64,000 nt of DNA from an uncultured Pirellula sp. (GCA_903858115.1 CAIOHR010000114.1:62001-126000); one strand, 5' to 3'. Counted from the first letter of the stretch, positions 7,563 to 16,621 are shown. Notes: a model not told the origin generated them from the letters alone. Translations and numbers: made by a program.

Positions 7563-9628
7563 TACTATTTTGTGCCTTCGGCCCGTTGAACCACATGCAA
7601 CAAAGTTCGAGTTGTCCATCGAAGCTATTTCGATCCACTTTCATGCGTGCACTTTTTCTGGCAATGTTCGCCATCCTCTCGTTCGCGGAAGTCTTTCAAG
7701 GAGAGAAGTTGCTATTAGGGCAACAGACGCTGGATACGCTCGAAGAGGAGGCTTTCCAAGCAGCCGGAGACTTTGCGCAAGGATCGGTGGTTCAAGTCGA
7801 AACGTTTGGCGGAATGGAGTTCGTCAACAAACAAGCAGTTGCACCCGGGCCTTCCACCGGCACGATCTTAACGAGCGATGGTTGGATAGTGACAAGCATG
7901 TTTTTGTTTCGAAGCCAGCCCGCATCGATCACGGTGATTTTACCGAATGAAGTTCGAAAGGCTGCCAAACTGGTGGCTCGAGACTATAGTCGCGAGTTAG
8001 CAATTCTCAAAATTGAGCCCGATGCTCCGCTTCAGGCTGCCATTCCTAGCAAACCAGCAGAATGGAATATCGGTCAATGGACGATTGCTTTGGGCAAAAC
8101 GTTTGATGGTCGCGTCGCCAGTCGCAGTATCGGTATTCTGAGCGCTACCGGGCGAATCTGGGACAAAGCTATCCAAACGGATTGCAAAATCTCTCCTCAA
8201 AACTATGGTGGCCCTCTGGTTGATTTGCAAGGGAAGGTGATGGGAATCTTGACCATCATGAACCCTGGTATCGCTACCGAAGGGGAAGTCGAGCAGTGGT
8301 ATGATTCGGGAATTGGCTTTGCGGTACCCCTGACAGATATTTTGCAGCGACTTCCCACGTTGCAGTCAGGTCAAGATATCCATCCGGGAAAAGCGGGGGT
8401 GCGTGTTCAAGGCCGGGATGAGTTTCTCGAGGGTTTGGTCCTGAGTGGTGTATCGCCAGGCTCTCCTGCAGCCAAGAGCGGTTTGATGGCCGGCGATAAA
8501 ATCGTTCGAGCTGGCTCCTCAGCAACAGCATTGAAACCGGTAGCGACTCATTCCAATCTGAAACATGTATTGGGGCCCATCGATGCGAACAGCAAACTCT
8601 TCGTGGAGGTAGAACGGCAGGGAACGACCAAACAATTTGAGATCGTATTGCTTAAGGATCTTCCTGCCTATCGAGAGCCTTATCTGGGTGTCGTAACGAT
8701 TCGCGACGCTGACTATTCGGAACGCGTGGTACAGGTCGCGAAAGACTCTCCTGCTTCTCGTGCTGGGATCAACGCAGGTGACGTCATTCATAGCGTTGAA
8801 GGAGTACCGCTGACAAAGGAAACAGGGCTCGAAGAGAAAATCCTGTTCTTGGATTACCGAGACGAATTGAAAGTGGGTGTCAAGAAACAGAACGGTATGG
8901 ACATGATCGTTACGATGCAGCCAACCCCACGCCCTGATTCTGAGATCCTTTTGGATCGTATTGAACTTCCTAAAGGATCCAGCGAAGCTCAGGCGGATGT
9001 CTCCACGGGAATGGTTCAGTTGCCGCTTGGAGACGTCAAGAACAAAGCGTTTGCTGTCGTACCTAGCACTTATGAAAAGAAGACTTCACACGGTTTGCTC
9101 ATCGTCTACGCCGAAGCTGGACAACAAGATCCCAAACAATGGGCAAAGTTATGGGAACGCTTTGGGGAAGAACATCGCTGGATCATCGTTGTCGTACAGT
9201 CCGCCGATGAGAAAGCGTGGAGTTTTGAAGAAGTCGAGATAGGGAAACGTTTGAGATCCTATCTAACCACCAACTACACGATCGACCCTCGCCGAGTATG
9301 TGTTGGAGGTGTTGCAACGGGTGGTGTATTGGCCATCATCACCGCTGTTCAAAGCGAAGGCTTCGGCTCTGTCTGGCTTTGCGATTCCAAGATTGGCGAA
9401 CGACTCAAACTTCCTCCCGCTGAGCCAAAGAAGTCATTTCGATTCTTTGTCAATGGAAAGGATGAGAACTTAGAAGTGTTTGCCAAACGCACGCGAGAGG
9501 CTGGATACAGTTTTCAATTCCACCAAGAAGAGCTTGCAGGTCTCAGGGAAGCCGACTCAACTAAACTCCAAGAAGATTTGATTCTTGGCAAGCTTCAACA
9601 ATGGCTGAGATCTCTCGAAGCATACTGA
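7559..9628 (+). CDS. HtrA-like pseudoprotease with two PDZ domains and a degenerate alpha/beta-hydrolase-like tail
   Basis: Signal peptide near residues 25-45, then a trypsin-like domain with a broken triad: WIVTSMFLF (Phe115 for His), DYSRELAILK (Glu146 for Asp) and ISPQNYGGPLVD (Tyr216 for Ser). Two PDZ-like domains follow, with VSPGSPAAKSGLMAGDKIV and VAKDSPASRAGINAGDVIH. The last 200 residues resemble an esterase/hydrolase fold (LLIVYAEAG, then a core strand VCVGGVATGG around residues 580-587). There the G-x-S-x-G nucleophile position is Ala, so this domain also looks inactive. The gene overlaps its upstream paralogue by 4 nt. Substrate binding without catalysis is the simplest reading. 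Confidence 0.82.
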   Translation: MILFCAFGPLNHMQQSSSCPSKLFRSTFMRALFLAMFAILSFAEVFQGEKLLLGQQTLDTLEEEAFQAAGDFAQGSVVQVETFGGMEFVNKQAVAPGPSTGTILTSDGWIVTSMFLFRSQPASITVILPNEVRKAAKLVARDYSRELAILKIEPDAPLQAAIPSKPAEWNIGQWTIALGKTFDGRVASRSIGILSATGRIWDKAIQTDCKISPQNYGGPLVDLQGKVMGILTIMNPGIATEGEVEQWYDSGIGFAVPLTDILQRLPTLQSGQDIHPGKAGVRVQGRDEFLEGLVLSGVSPGSPAAKSGLMAGDKIVRAGSSATALKPVATHSNLKHVLGPIDANSKLFVEVERQGTTKQFEIVLLKDLPAYREPYLGVVTIRDADYSERVVQVAKDSPASRAGINAGDVIHSVEGVPLTKETGLEEKILFLDYRDELKVGVKKQNGMDMIVTMQPTPRPDSEILLDRIELPKGSSEAQADVSTGMVQLPLGDVKNKAFAVVPSTYEKKTSHGLLIVYAEAGQQDPKQWAKLWERFGEEHRWIIVVVQSADEKAWSFEEVEIGKRLRSYLTTNYTIDPRRVCVGGVATGGVLAIITAVQSEGFGSVWLCDSKIGERLKLPPAEPKKSFRFFVNGKDENLEVFAKRTREAGYSFQFHQEELAGLREADSTKLQEDLILGKLQQWLRSLEAY

Positions 9629-9657
9629 ATCGTAGTTGCTGTGCGGTTATTCATTTT

Positions 9658-10290
9658 TTACGATCGTTGCGTATTGAACATTCGATCCCCGGCATCACCT
9701 AATCCCGGAACGATGAATTTGTGTTCGTTGAGCTCGGGGTCCACGGCAGCGACGAAAACTTTGGCGTCAGGGAATTCTGCATGCAATGTTTGAATGCCTT
9801 GTTCCGATGCGATCACACTTAGCACACGGATGTCCTTCACCCCCCATCGTTTCAACGCCGTGATTGCCATTCGAATGCTACCACCTGTCGCAAGCATGGG
9901 ATCGAGAACCATTCCGACGTCGGCGGGCTGGTCTACAGGGAGTTTGCAATAGTACTCGACCGGTCGAGCTGTCGCTTCGTCTCGATACATCCCCAAGTGC
10001 CAAACTTCTGCACCTGGTAACAATTGAAAGATTGGGTCTACCAATCCGAGCCCAGCTCTTAGAATAGGGACGATCGCGACTCGTTGTAGTAAGCGTTTCC
10101 CTACCATAGGGCAGATCGGCGTCTTTACATGGACATCTACCAATGCGAGATCAGCGGTCGCCTCGACAGCTAAGAGCATGGCTAGGAGCTGAACTTGGGA
10201 TCGAAAGAGATGCGGGGGTGTATCTATATCTCTCAGGATAGAAAGGTGATGCGCGGCGAGTGGGTGCTGCAGCTCAATCCGATTGTTCAT
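9658..10290 (-). CDS. upp: uracil phosphoribosyltransferase
   Basis: Makes UMP from uracil and PRPP (pyrimidine salvage, cytoplasm). 210 residues, the usual family length. Visible landmarks are RVAIVPILRAGLGLVDP, the Mg/PRPP-binding segment VLDPMLATGGSI, and the C-terminal uracil-binding region VAAVDPELNEHKFIVPGLGDAGDR. It starts with ATG 30 nt after the end of the large repeat-protein gene on the same strand and converges with the third protease-like gene, whose stop lies 29 nt away. Confidence 0.96.
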   Translation of the reverse strand: MNNRIELQHPLAAHHLSILRDIDTPPHLFRSQVQLLAMLLAVEATADLALVDVHVKTPICPMVGKRLLQRVAIVPILRAGLGLVDPIFQLLPGAEVWHLGMYRDEATARPVEYYCKLPVDQPADVGMVLDPMLATGGSIRMAITALKRWGVKDIRVLSVIASEQGIQTLHAEFPDAKVFVAAVDPELNEHKFIVPGLGDAGDRMFNTQRS

Positions 10291-10320
10291 AGTCGCTTCT
10301 ATCCGTGTTCAAACAGCCCG

Positions 10321-13300
10321 TTAACGTATTGTTGAGGCCAGGAATAAACGCTTCGACAAGATGGCCACACCGGTATGACTGCTAGGATCGGTATCGGTCG
10401 GATCGGCTAGACCTTCAATGTCTGCCCCGTTTGTATCTACGGGGTTACCAGTGACGGATGCGATGTTCGTATAGAGCCCAAACGTCACAATTCGAGTGGC
10501 AGAATAAGTCCAAGTTTCATTGGTGTCCAATCGATTGTTGCCATTGGTGTCACCGCTTTGAAAGATTGCATTGAAATCATCGGCCGTTGTACCCGAGGTT
10601 CCATTATCGTCGCGGACAACCACCGTTGCCAAAGGCGTATTGCCTGTATTGGTCACAGCATAGGTAAACGTGGCAGTGCTGCCCACATTGAGATTTTGAC
10701 CAGGAGCCGTGTTCGAGTCCTGCCCATTGGTGGATTTGACAACGTTGACACCAGTCGTTACACCGAAGTGATTGCTCGGATCGGTATCAGTCACTGCAAC
10801 GGCTCCTGCGATTGCTGCTCCTTGCGAGTCAACTGGGTTGGCTGTGATGCTCGCAATGTTAGTATGCTGTCCTGCGGTCACCACACGGGTCGCTTGGTAT
10901 GTCCACGTTTCTGTGGTATCGAGTCGACCGTTGCTATTGGTGTCGCCACTTTGCAGAGTTGGGGTCAAATCGTCCGTCGTCACGCTTGCCGTACCATTGT
11001 CATCCCGTAGAACAACCGTCCCGAGCGCTGCTGACCCTGTATTCGTCACAACGAAGGTGAAGGTTGCGGTCGCACCAACAGCAAGCAATGGTCCGGTCGT
11101 CGTATTCGCATCCTGTCCATTGGTGGACTTCACAACATTGATGCCGGCAGTCACGCCAAAGTAGTTTGCAGGATCCGTGTCTGTCGCATCAGCTAGGCCG
11201 GCAATATCCGCGCCGGTGCCATCCACTGGATTTCCCGTCACCGTCGCTATGTTCGAATACTGTCCTGCGACCACAGTTCTTGTCGCGTTGTAGGTCCACG
11301 TTTCCGTTGTTTCTATGCGTCCATTATTATTCGTATCACCGCTTTGTAGCGTCGCATTGAAGTCGTCTGCCGTATTGCCTGGAGTTCCGTTATCATCGCG
11401 TACGACAACGGTGGCTAAGGCTGTTCCACCTGTATTCGTCACTACATATGTAAATGTCGCGGTACTACCAACGATCAATGTTGGACCTGTCGTTGTGTTC
11501 GCGTCCTGACCATTTACCGATTTTACGACGTTGACAGCCGCAGCCACGCCGAGGTAATTGGCTGGGTCCGTGTCGGTGACATCCGTCAACGCTGCGATGT
11601 CAGCACCTGTCGTGTCGACAGGGTTACCGGAGGCAGTAGCGATATTGGTATACTGGCCAGCGACAACAGTCCGAGTTGCTTGATAGGTCCAAGTCTCTGT
11701 GAGGTCGAGTCGACTGTTGCTGTTCGTATCTCCGCCCTGAAAGGTAGCATTGAAATCGTCAGCAGTGTTGCCGGCGGTTCCATTGTCGTCACGTACCAAG
11801 AGCGTTCCTAAGGGAACGTTGCCGGTTGTTGTTACAACATAAGTAAATGTTGCTGTTGTACCAACACCCAGAGTTGGACCGGTCGTCGTATTCGCATCTT
11901 GACCATTCACCGACTTCACCACATTGATATTGGCGGTTGCTCCAAAGTGATTGCTAGGATCCGTGTCCGTTGCATCTGCAATGCCAGCAATGTCAATCCC
12001 GTTCACGTCAACTGGATTACCTGTGACTGTTCCTATGTTCGAATACTGCCCGGCGGTCACGACGCGAGTGGCTTGATAAGTCCACGTTTCCGTGGTGTCC
12101 AATCGGCTGTTGCTATTGGTATCACCAGATTGGAGAATCGCATTAAAGTCGTCCGCCGCATTGCCTGGCGTGCCGTTGTCATCACGAACAACAACGGTTC
12201 CCAAAGCAACGTTACCCGTGTTGGTCACTGCAAATGTGAATGTTGCAGTAGATCCCACCGCTAAAATGGGCCCGGTAGCTGTGTTAGCATCTTGCCCATT
12301 GGTCGATTTGACCACGTTCACTCCAGCTTGAACCCCAAAATGATTGCTTGGGTCTGTATCGGTGACTTGGTTGTCTGCGGGATCCAATGCCGTGATGCTG
12401 GCAATATTGACATACTGGCCTGCCGTGACAACTCGCGTCGCGGAGTAAGTCCAGGTCTCCGTGGTTTCGAGTATCGCGTTCGAATTCGTGTCACCACCTT
12501 GTAGTGTCAGTGTAAAGTCGTCAGCTGTATTGCCCGACGTCCCATTGTCATCCCTGAGTACAACAGAATCCAACGGAGTTCCGCCTGTGTTCGTCACGAC
12601 ATAGGTAAACGTGGCTGTCGCCCCAACCGCTAACAACGGTCCTGTTGCGGTATTTGCATCTTGTCCATTCGTCGACTTCACCACCTGAATACTGGCTGAC
12701 GAGTTCTGGATATTGGTGGTAACAATGTTAGGCACAAGACTTTGAACAACGGTAACTGTAGAGTCCAATTCCGTTACACCATTGATTGTCACTTCGATGG
12801 CACCGACGGAATTAAAGTTTGCTCCGGTTCCACCATCCGCAGTGAAAGAGTCGAAACGAACGAACAGATCTTCTGGAGTAGCTTGGGCAGGAATATTGAT
12901 AGTCGTCGTCGAGAAGTTCACAGCGGAGGAATAAATGCGCACTACGACCGTTCCGCCAGAATTATCCCCCCGTGTTGCAAGCTGGAGTCCCGCATTCGCA
13001 TTTGCGTTGTTGAGAGTTATACCTCCGAGTCCAGTCGCGTTGAGGTTTGCACCACTGCTAACGGTATTGTCAACACCATCGTATTGGAGCCTAGCAGACC
13101 CAAGGACATTCAATCCAGACGTGAAAGCCAGTGTCCTTATTCCAGGAATAATTGCCAATTCCAAGTTTTGAGATCCACTGGTGAAGACAGCCCGAATGTC
13201 TCGCTCTCCCCCGACAACTTCAGGTGCCAATACAGAGCTATTGGCAGTCGTTGTTCCGGAATTCGCGGTAACCGATTGAGCCGTCGTGTCAAACGGATCG

Positions 13301-13785
13301 ATCACTTGCACAGCGGTGCCGGCGCGATTGGCATTTGTAATAGTGACCAGCGTTGGAGCGGTCGGTGGATTGAAACTAGCGATTGGCAATTGACGAATGA
13401 AATAATTACCCGACGTCAATGTATTCGATGTGAGCGTTCCACCCGCATTTACACTTGCAAAAGAGTAAAGGCCTGTCGTTGCATTAGTCACGGTCGACCC
13501 GAGAAGCGTATCTGTGCCCGCGTCAAAAATACTGTTTGTATTCGTATCTCGGAACAACTGCACGGTCGCGCCAGGAACAATCGTATCCGTTCCCGACTGG
13601 AAGGTATTGTTTCCGTTGGTGTCCACAAATGATGTACCTGCAATGACAGCTAAGTCCAGCGCCATCACAGATCGTTCTTCGAGGGATTCGATACGAAGTG
13701 ATCGTCGTTTCTTGGCCCGCACTAACTCTTTGGATCGTTTGTTACTGGACAAGTTAGTTAGTATGCGTTGCAAGAGGCCTGCCAT
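10321..13785 (-). CDS. secreted DUF11-type repeat protein with EF-hand-like loops
   Basis: A 1154-residue protein. The N-terminus has the planctomycete LEPR-like export motif: basic KKRRSLRIESLEERSVMA. It is followed by an SdrD B-like segment (DTNGNNTFQSGTDTIVPG). The C-terminal two thirds are six repeats of roughly 110-130 residues. Each starts VVKS(T/V)NGQD(A/S)NT, then has the DUF11-like core ATFTYVVTNTG, a VVRDDNGT loop, and GDTN-x-N-x-x-(L/I)-(D/E)-x-x-ETWTY. That last piece has the spacing of an EF-hand loop. The protein ends in LSKRLFLASTIR, which may be a C-terminal surface-sorting tag. Probably an extracellular or cell-surface calcium-dependent structural or adhesive protein; this role is inferred. 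Confidence 0.85.
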   Translation of the reverse strand: MAGLLQRILTNLSSNKRSKELVRAKKRRSLRIESLEERSVMALDLAVIAGTSFVDTNGNNTFQSGTDTIVPGATVQLFRDTNTNSIFDAGTDTLLGSTVTNATTGLYSFASVNAGGTLTSNTLTSGNYFIRQLPIASFNPPTAPTLVTITNANRAGTAVQVIDPFDTTAQSVTANSGTTTANSSVLAPEVVGGERDIRAVFTSGSQNLELAIIPGIRTLAFTSGLNVLGSARLQYDGVDNTVSSGANLNATGLGGITLNNANANAGLQLATRGDNSGGTVVVRIYSSAVNFSTTTINIPAQATPEDLFVRFDSFTADGGTGANFNSVGAIEVTINGVTELDSTVTVVQSLVPNIVTTNIQNSSASIQVVKSTNGQDANTATGPLLAVGATATFTYVVTNTGGTPLDSVVLRDDNGTSGNTADDFTLTLQGGDTNSNAILETTETWTYSATRVVTAGQYVNIASITALDPADNQVTDTDPSNHFGVQAGVNVVKSTNGQDANTATGPILAVGSTATFTFAVTNTGNVALGTVVVRDDNGTPGNAADDFNAILQSGDTNSNSRLDTTETWTYQATRVVTAGQYSNIGTVTGNPVDVNGIDIAGIADATDTDPSNHFGATANINVVKSVNGQDANTTTGPTLGVGTTATFTYVVTTTGNVPLGTLLVRDDNGTAGNTADDFNATFQGGDTNSNSRLDLTETWTYQATRTVVAGQYTNIATASGNPVDTTGADIAALTDVTDTDPANYLGVAAAVNVVKSVNGQDANTTTGPTLIVGSTATFTYVVTNTGGTALATVVVRDDNGTPGNTADDFNATLQSGDTNNNGRIETTETWTYNATRTVVAGQYSNIATVTGNPVDGTGADIAGLADATDTDPANYFGVTAGINVVKSTNGQDANTTTGPLLAVGATATFTFVVTNTGSAALGTVVLRDDNGTASVTTDDLTPTLQSGDTNSNGRLDTTETWTYQATRVVTAGQHTNIASITANPVDSQGAAIAGAVAVTDTDPSNHFGVTTGVNVVKSTNGQDSNTAPGQNLNVGSTATFTYAVTNTGNTPLATVVVRDDNGTSGTTADDFNAIFQSGDTNGNNRLDTNETWTYSATRIVTFGLYTNIASVTGNPVDTNGADIEGLADPTDTDPSSHTGVAILSKRLFLASTIR
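10400..12690 (-). repeat. six tandem ~390-bp coding repeats inside the DUF11 protein gene
   Basis: Six consecutive copies of a unit of roughly 350-400 bp encode the DUF11-like repeats. The conserved landmark TTGTCCATT(G/C)... (antisense of NGQD) recurs near 10725, 11115, 11505, 11905, 12295 and 12665. Units are similar but not identical, so they have been diverging, and they are prone to recombination and assembly collapse. Confidence 0.75.
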
Positions 13786-13962
13786 CGCGTCTACTCCGTA
13801 ATTAGTATAGCTAAATCAAACTCGACAATCGTTTCTATCGAATTGATCGGTTGTCTGAGGCCAAAATCTTGGACGAACTATTCCGAACGGTGCCGAAAAT
13901 TCCCAGCTTGTCAAAGTCAATGCCACATGGAAATCATCTAGGTTTCAACGCTATCAATAGAC

Positions 13963-13986
13963 AAAGGCAGCTCAGTGGCTGCCTTT
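13963..13986 (-). terminator. intrinsic terminator after the BBP7 gene
   Basis: Perfect 9-bp stem AAAGGCAGC / GCTGCCTTT with a 6-nt loop. It is followed on the minus strand by TTTGTCTATT and on the plus strand by TTTTGTTCTT. It lies about 40 nt past the BBP7 stop codon, so it most likely ends that transcript; it could work in both directions. Confidence 0.75.
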
Positions 13987-14027
13987 TGTTCTTCTCGTTC
14001 GCGGACGAACCGTGCTTACCGATACTA

Positions 14028-15545
14028 TTACCAGCGATAGTCGCCACCCAAACTGAGTCCTTGAGCCCAGTAATCAGAATCTTGGAAAGTGAATCGAGGA
14101 TTCAAGAATGCTGTTTGTGTTGGATTTTCAGGTGGCAGCAAGTTTGGATTGACCGATGTATCGATTTGATCCCCAGGTCGAACCACATTGCTCCAGTAGA
14201 TAAAAGAGTAGCCTGTTGTCAATCGAAGCCTCTCCGTCAATTGATATCCAAGCGTCGCTCCAAGTTCCGGCACAACACCGAGTTGATCTCGAGTGAAGGT
14301 CCCTATGTTCGTTCGCTGAGCAAGCAAACCGCCATTGTTCGCCGTAGTCTGGCCATTTTGAGTTGTTTGAGTGTTTCCTGCGATGGTTACCGTTTGTCTC
14401 GTATTGCCAAGACCGAGTCGCATTAATGTCTCTAGCGACCAATATCCGCGACGTCCCTGCCATTGAACTCCTAGCTCAACTCCGTTGAACTGATTCTTCG
14501 TTTGAAAATTATCGTTAATGATGAAGCTACCCGGATTCAATGTGTCCAATGAAGTCAAGTCTTCGCGAACACTGAGGCGTTCATCGAGTTGAAAGTAACG
14601 CCATCCCAACGTTGCATCAGTACGACTTTGCGAAGGAACTGGCCCGCAAGAAATCGGCGAGATCCCACATCCGCTGCTGCAACACAACAAACGCTTGAAT
14701 CGAACAGCAGCGCCGATGAATTGCGATGTCGCTTCGGATCGGATGCGACCGGATACTATATTCGGGAAGGCTACTAACTCAGAGTCCTCACGGCCGGTCA
14801 GTACGTTGTAAAACGGACGAGCCAAGATCGGAGTCCCCGTCGAATTTCGGTCAAAGCTCTCACTCTCTTGAGCCGTTCCCAAGTACTCACCTTCGATGCC
14901 CAAATTCGGATGATTGACAAACCACCAACCGAATCGAAATCGCATTCCATTGAGTCGGTCGGACAAGATATCGTTGTTTCCACCAAAGAGGGTGGTTGCT
15001 AAGGGAAGAACTCCCGCCGCCGCTTGAGCCGTTCCCGCCGGCGAAGTCGTCACGAGTGCTGGCGTTTCCATCCCCGAAGCGTACCACATCAAGTATTCGA
15101 CACTTACCCACCCATGCGAGGGTAAACAGAGGCATATCTGCCGTCCGTCGAAGCCACCAGGATTGCAAAGGTCGAAACTCATCGGGTTGCCGCACGAAAG
15201 GCCGCAAGAGTCCGTTTGGCAAGTGGCACATTCGGGCCCCGAGCTCATAACGCCCGCCTCGTAATTCTCGCTCAGCACCATTGCTTCAGGTTCGGGTTCG
15301 TAGAGGACTACTTCTGGCGTGGGGCCAGCCTGCAGTATGCTTTGGTCCGCAGCCATGCGAGTAGGAACTTTGCGTCCTACAACCGATGGACGAGGTACAG
15401 CGCTAGACCGGGAGACAGTATTATCTTGTGCAACCCGAACCGCTGGACTTGCGGTACGACCCGTCCCTTGGCTCTGGCCCAGTGCAGTCTCACCTGCAAT
15501 CGTCGCAACGATCAAGAGTGCGAGTAAGCGATTCACGACGTTCAC
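14028..15545 (-). CDS. BBP7-family outer membrane beta-barrel protein
   Basis: A planctomycete-type barrel protein of about 505 residues with a GTG start and a signal peptide (LLALLIVATIAGETALGQ). A cysteine-rich stretch (CATCQTDSCGLSCG) precedes the BBP7 signature SVEYLMWYASGMETPALVTTSP. The C-terminal half has alternating amphipathic strands (LRLTTGYSFIYWSNVVRPGD) and ends in an aromatic-terminated strand GLSLGGDYRW, as in outer-membrane barrels. Function within the family is unknown. It is followed by a strong terminator and has about 320 nt of non-coding DNA in front. Confidence 0.85.
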   Translation of the reverse strand: MNVVNRLLALLIVATIAGETALGQSQGTGRTASPAVRVAQDNTVSRSSAVPRPSVVGRKVPTRMAADQSILQAGPTPEVVLYEPEPEAMVLSENYEAGVMSSGPECATCQTDSCGLSCGNPMSFDLCNPGGFDGRQICLCLPSHGWVSVEYLMWYASGMETPALVTTSPAGTAQAAAGVLPLATTLFGGNNDILSDRLNGMRFRFGWWFVNHPNLGIEGEYLGTAQESESFDRNSTGTPILARPFYNVLTGREDSELVAFPNIVSGRIRSEATSQFIGAAVRFKRLLCCSSGCGISPISCGPVPSQSRTDATLGWRYFQLDERLSVREDLTSLDTLNPGSFIINDNFQTKNQFNGVELGVQWQGRRGYWSLETLMRLGLGNTRQTVTIAGNTQTTQNGQTTANNGGLLAQRTNIGTFTRDQLGVVPELGATLGYQLTERLRLTTGYSFIYWSNVVRPGDQIDTSVNPNLLPPENPTQTAFLNPRFTFQDSDYWAQGLSLGGDYRW

Positions 15546-15866
15546 TTCCGTAGTAAGAGGTCATTCTGCGCAATTCGACAAAGTCAACGCAGACAGAATT
15601 GTCTACCCGACCGGTAAAGTCCGGCCGATAGTTTCGTATCGAAACTTTACACGCCAAACTTAAGCTATTCCGTAAATTTTTCCTGACCGGAATAGCAGAC
15701 GCAGATACCGCAAACAACTCAAAGCGCCAAGATATCCGGATCGGCAATTTCTTCGCACGGTCGAGAGAATGCCTGCAATTGAAATTGCGGTCGGCAGAGC
15801 CTTCGGACAGCTCAGCGGAGAATTCGTGCCGAGCTCTTTCAAAATGAAATCATGACATACCTGCAT
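15546..15866. other. intergenic region upstream of the BBP7 gene, with a short palindrome
   Basis: About 320 nt without a convincing gene, between the start of the BBP7 gene and the end of the macro-domain gene. It must carry the BBP7 promoter, though no clean -35/-10 pair is visible. At 15630-15646 there is a perfect inverted repeat AGTTTCG-TAT-CGAAACT about 85 nt upstream of the start codon, a candidate operator or hairpin. Confidence 0.5.
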
Positions 15867-16361
15867 TTAGGCATGCGTCAGTTCTTTTCCTACTTGGCCA
15901 GCATGGTAAACCGTGTATATGTAAATGGGTATGTCGAGATCGCCCAAGTTCTCTTCGATCAGCGGTTTGACTTCGCTCCATTTAAGGCCACCTACACCAG
16001 TTGCTAATGCAGGCAATGCGAGGCTCGTAATCCCTTCTTTCTCAATGGCATGTTTCAGCCTCCGGAGCGCATGGTTGACATTTGGCAAAGTCGCTTTTCC
16101 TGGCCGATCGCCGTGCTTGATGTCCCCATCCTGGGTCATCAAGTTGAAGATTCGGATATTCCCAACGCCACCCCACATCCAAATCTCTCCAGGCTTTGGA
16201 TGAGTCTGGTGGGCGTAATGCCGAAAGTCCTTTGCCATGGATGGCCATTTCTCACGCAATGCCAATGCCAAGCCGGAATCAAAATGATCGTTAGGTGCAA
16301 TTCCATGAGCGATCGCCTGCGCATTGCTCAACAAGATATCGCCAGAAACTTCATACAACAT
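15867..16361 (-). CDS. macro domain protein (TARG1/DarG-like ADP-ribose-binding fold)
   Basis: A 164-residue stand-alone macro domain. The ATG at 16361 starts directly at the domain (MLYEVSGDILLSNAQAIAHG). The GDI motif, the AHGIAPNDHFDSGLALAL loop (in place of the NAAN-type loop) and the C-terminal ALPALATGVGGLKWSEVKPLIE match the TARG1/DarG branch rather than the MacroD branch. Members bind ADP-ribose and many remove it from proteins or DNA. The position of the TARG1 catalytic Asp appears to be Gly here, as in DarG-like proteins. It is the last gene of a tight minus-strand unit with a Nudix hydrolase and two unknown proteins. No DarT toxin is visible next to it. Confidence 0.85.
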   Translation of the reverse strand: MLYEVSGDILLSNAQAIAHGIAPNDHFDSGLALALREKWPSMAKDFRHYAHQTHPKPGEIWMWGGVGNIRIFNLMTQDGDIKHGDRPGKATLPNVNHALRRLKHAIEKEGITSLALPALATGVGGLKWSEVKPLIEENLGDLDIPIYIYTVYHAGQVGKELTHA

Positions 16362-16363
16362 GC

Positions 16364-16621
16364 TTACGCCTCGAGAACTGGAATTTTGAAAGGTCGCATT
16401 TTCAAGAATGCGGTGTTTGCATTCAGTAATAGCGAAGCACGTGCCAAATAGGTAATTCGCGGGAGATCGCCTAGTTGCACACGCTCTTTCTGTTGAATCA
16501 ACGACATTTGATCGGAAATAATCCAGGTGCGAGTGAGTTCGCCTTCCTCTACACGGCTCAACAACTGTGTCAATCTGCCCCACCTCAAGCACGCTCGACG
16601 TGACCAAACAGCCACAGCCAT
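16364..16621 (-). CDS. small protein of unknown function
   Basis: An 85-residue reading frame that ends 2 nt before the start of the macro-domain gene and begins 39 nt after the upstream gene. The composition looks coding, especially the C-terminal half (WIISDQMSLIQQKERVQLGD and FLKMRPFKIPV). No family recognised. If translated, it is sandwiched between the 449-residue protein and the macro protein and could be a small partner or a switch component. No hydrophobic segment. A chance frame remains possible. Confidence 0.4.
   Translation of the reverse strand: MAVAVWSRRACLRWGRLTQLLSRVEEGELTRTWIISDQMSLIQQKERVQLGDLPRITYLARASLLLNANTAFLKMRPFKIPVLEA

Noticed and set aside
10400..12690. Regularly spaced repeats that might suggest a CRISPR-like array
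   Set aside because: Unit length is about 390 bp and every unit is coding sequence for the same protein domain; no short repeat/spacer pattern.
12742..13632. A 296-codon plus-strand open frame opposite the DUF11 protein gene
   Set aside because: It is antisense to a clearly coding, repetitive gene; its translation is Cys/Arg-rich with no family features. It is a shadow of the repeat's codon usage.
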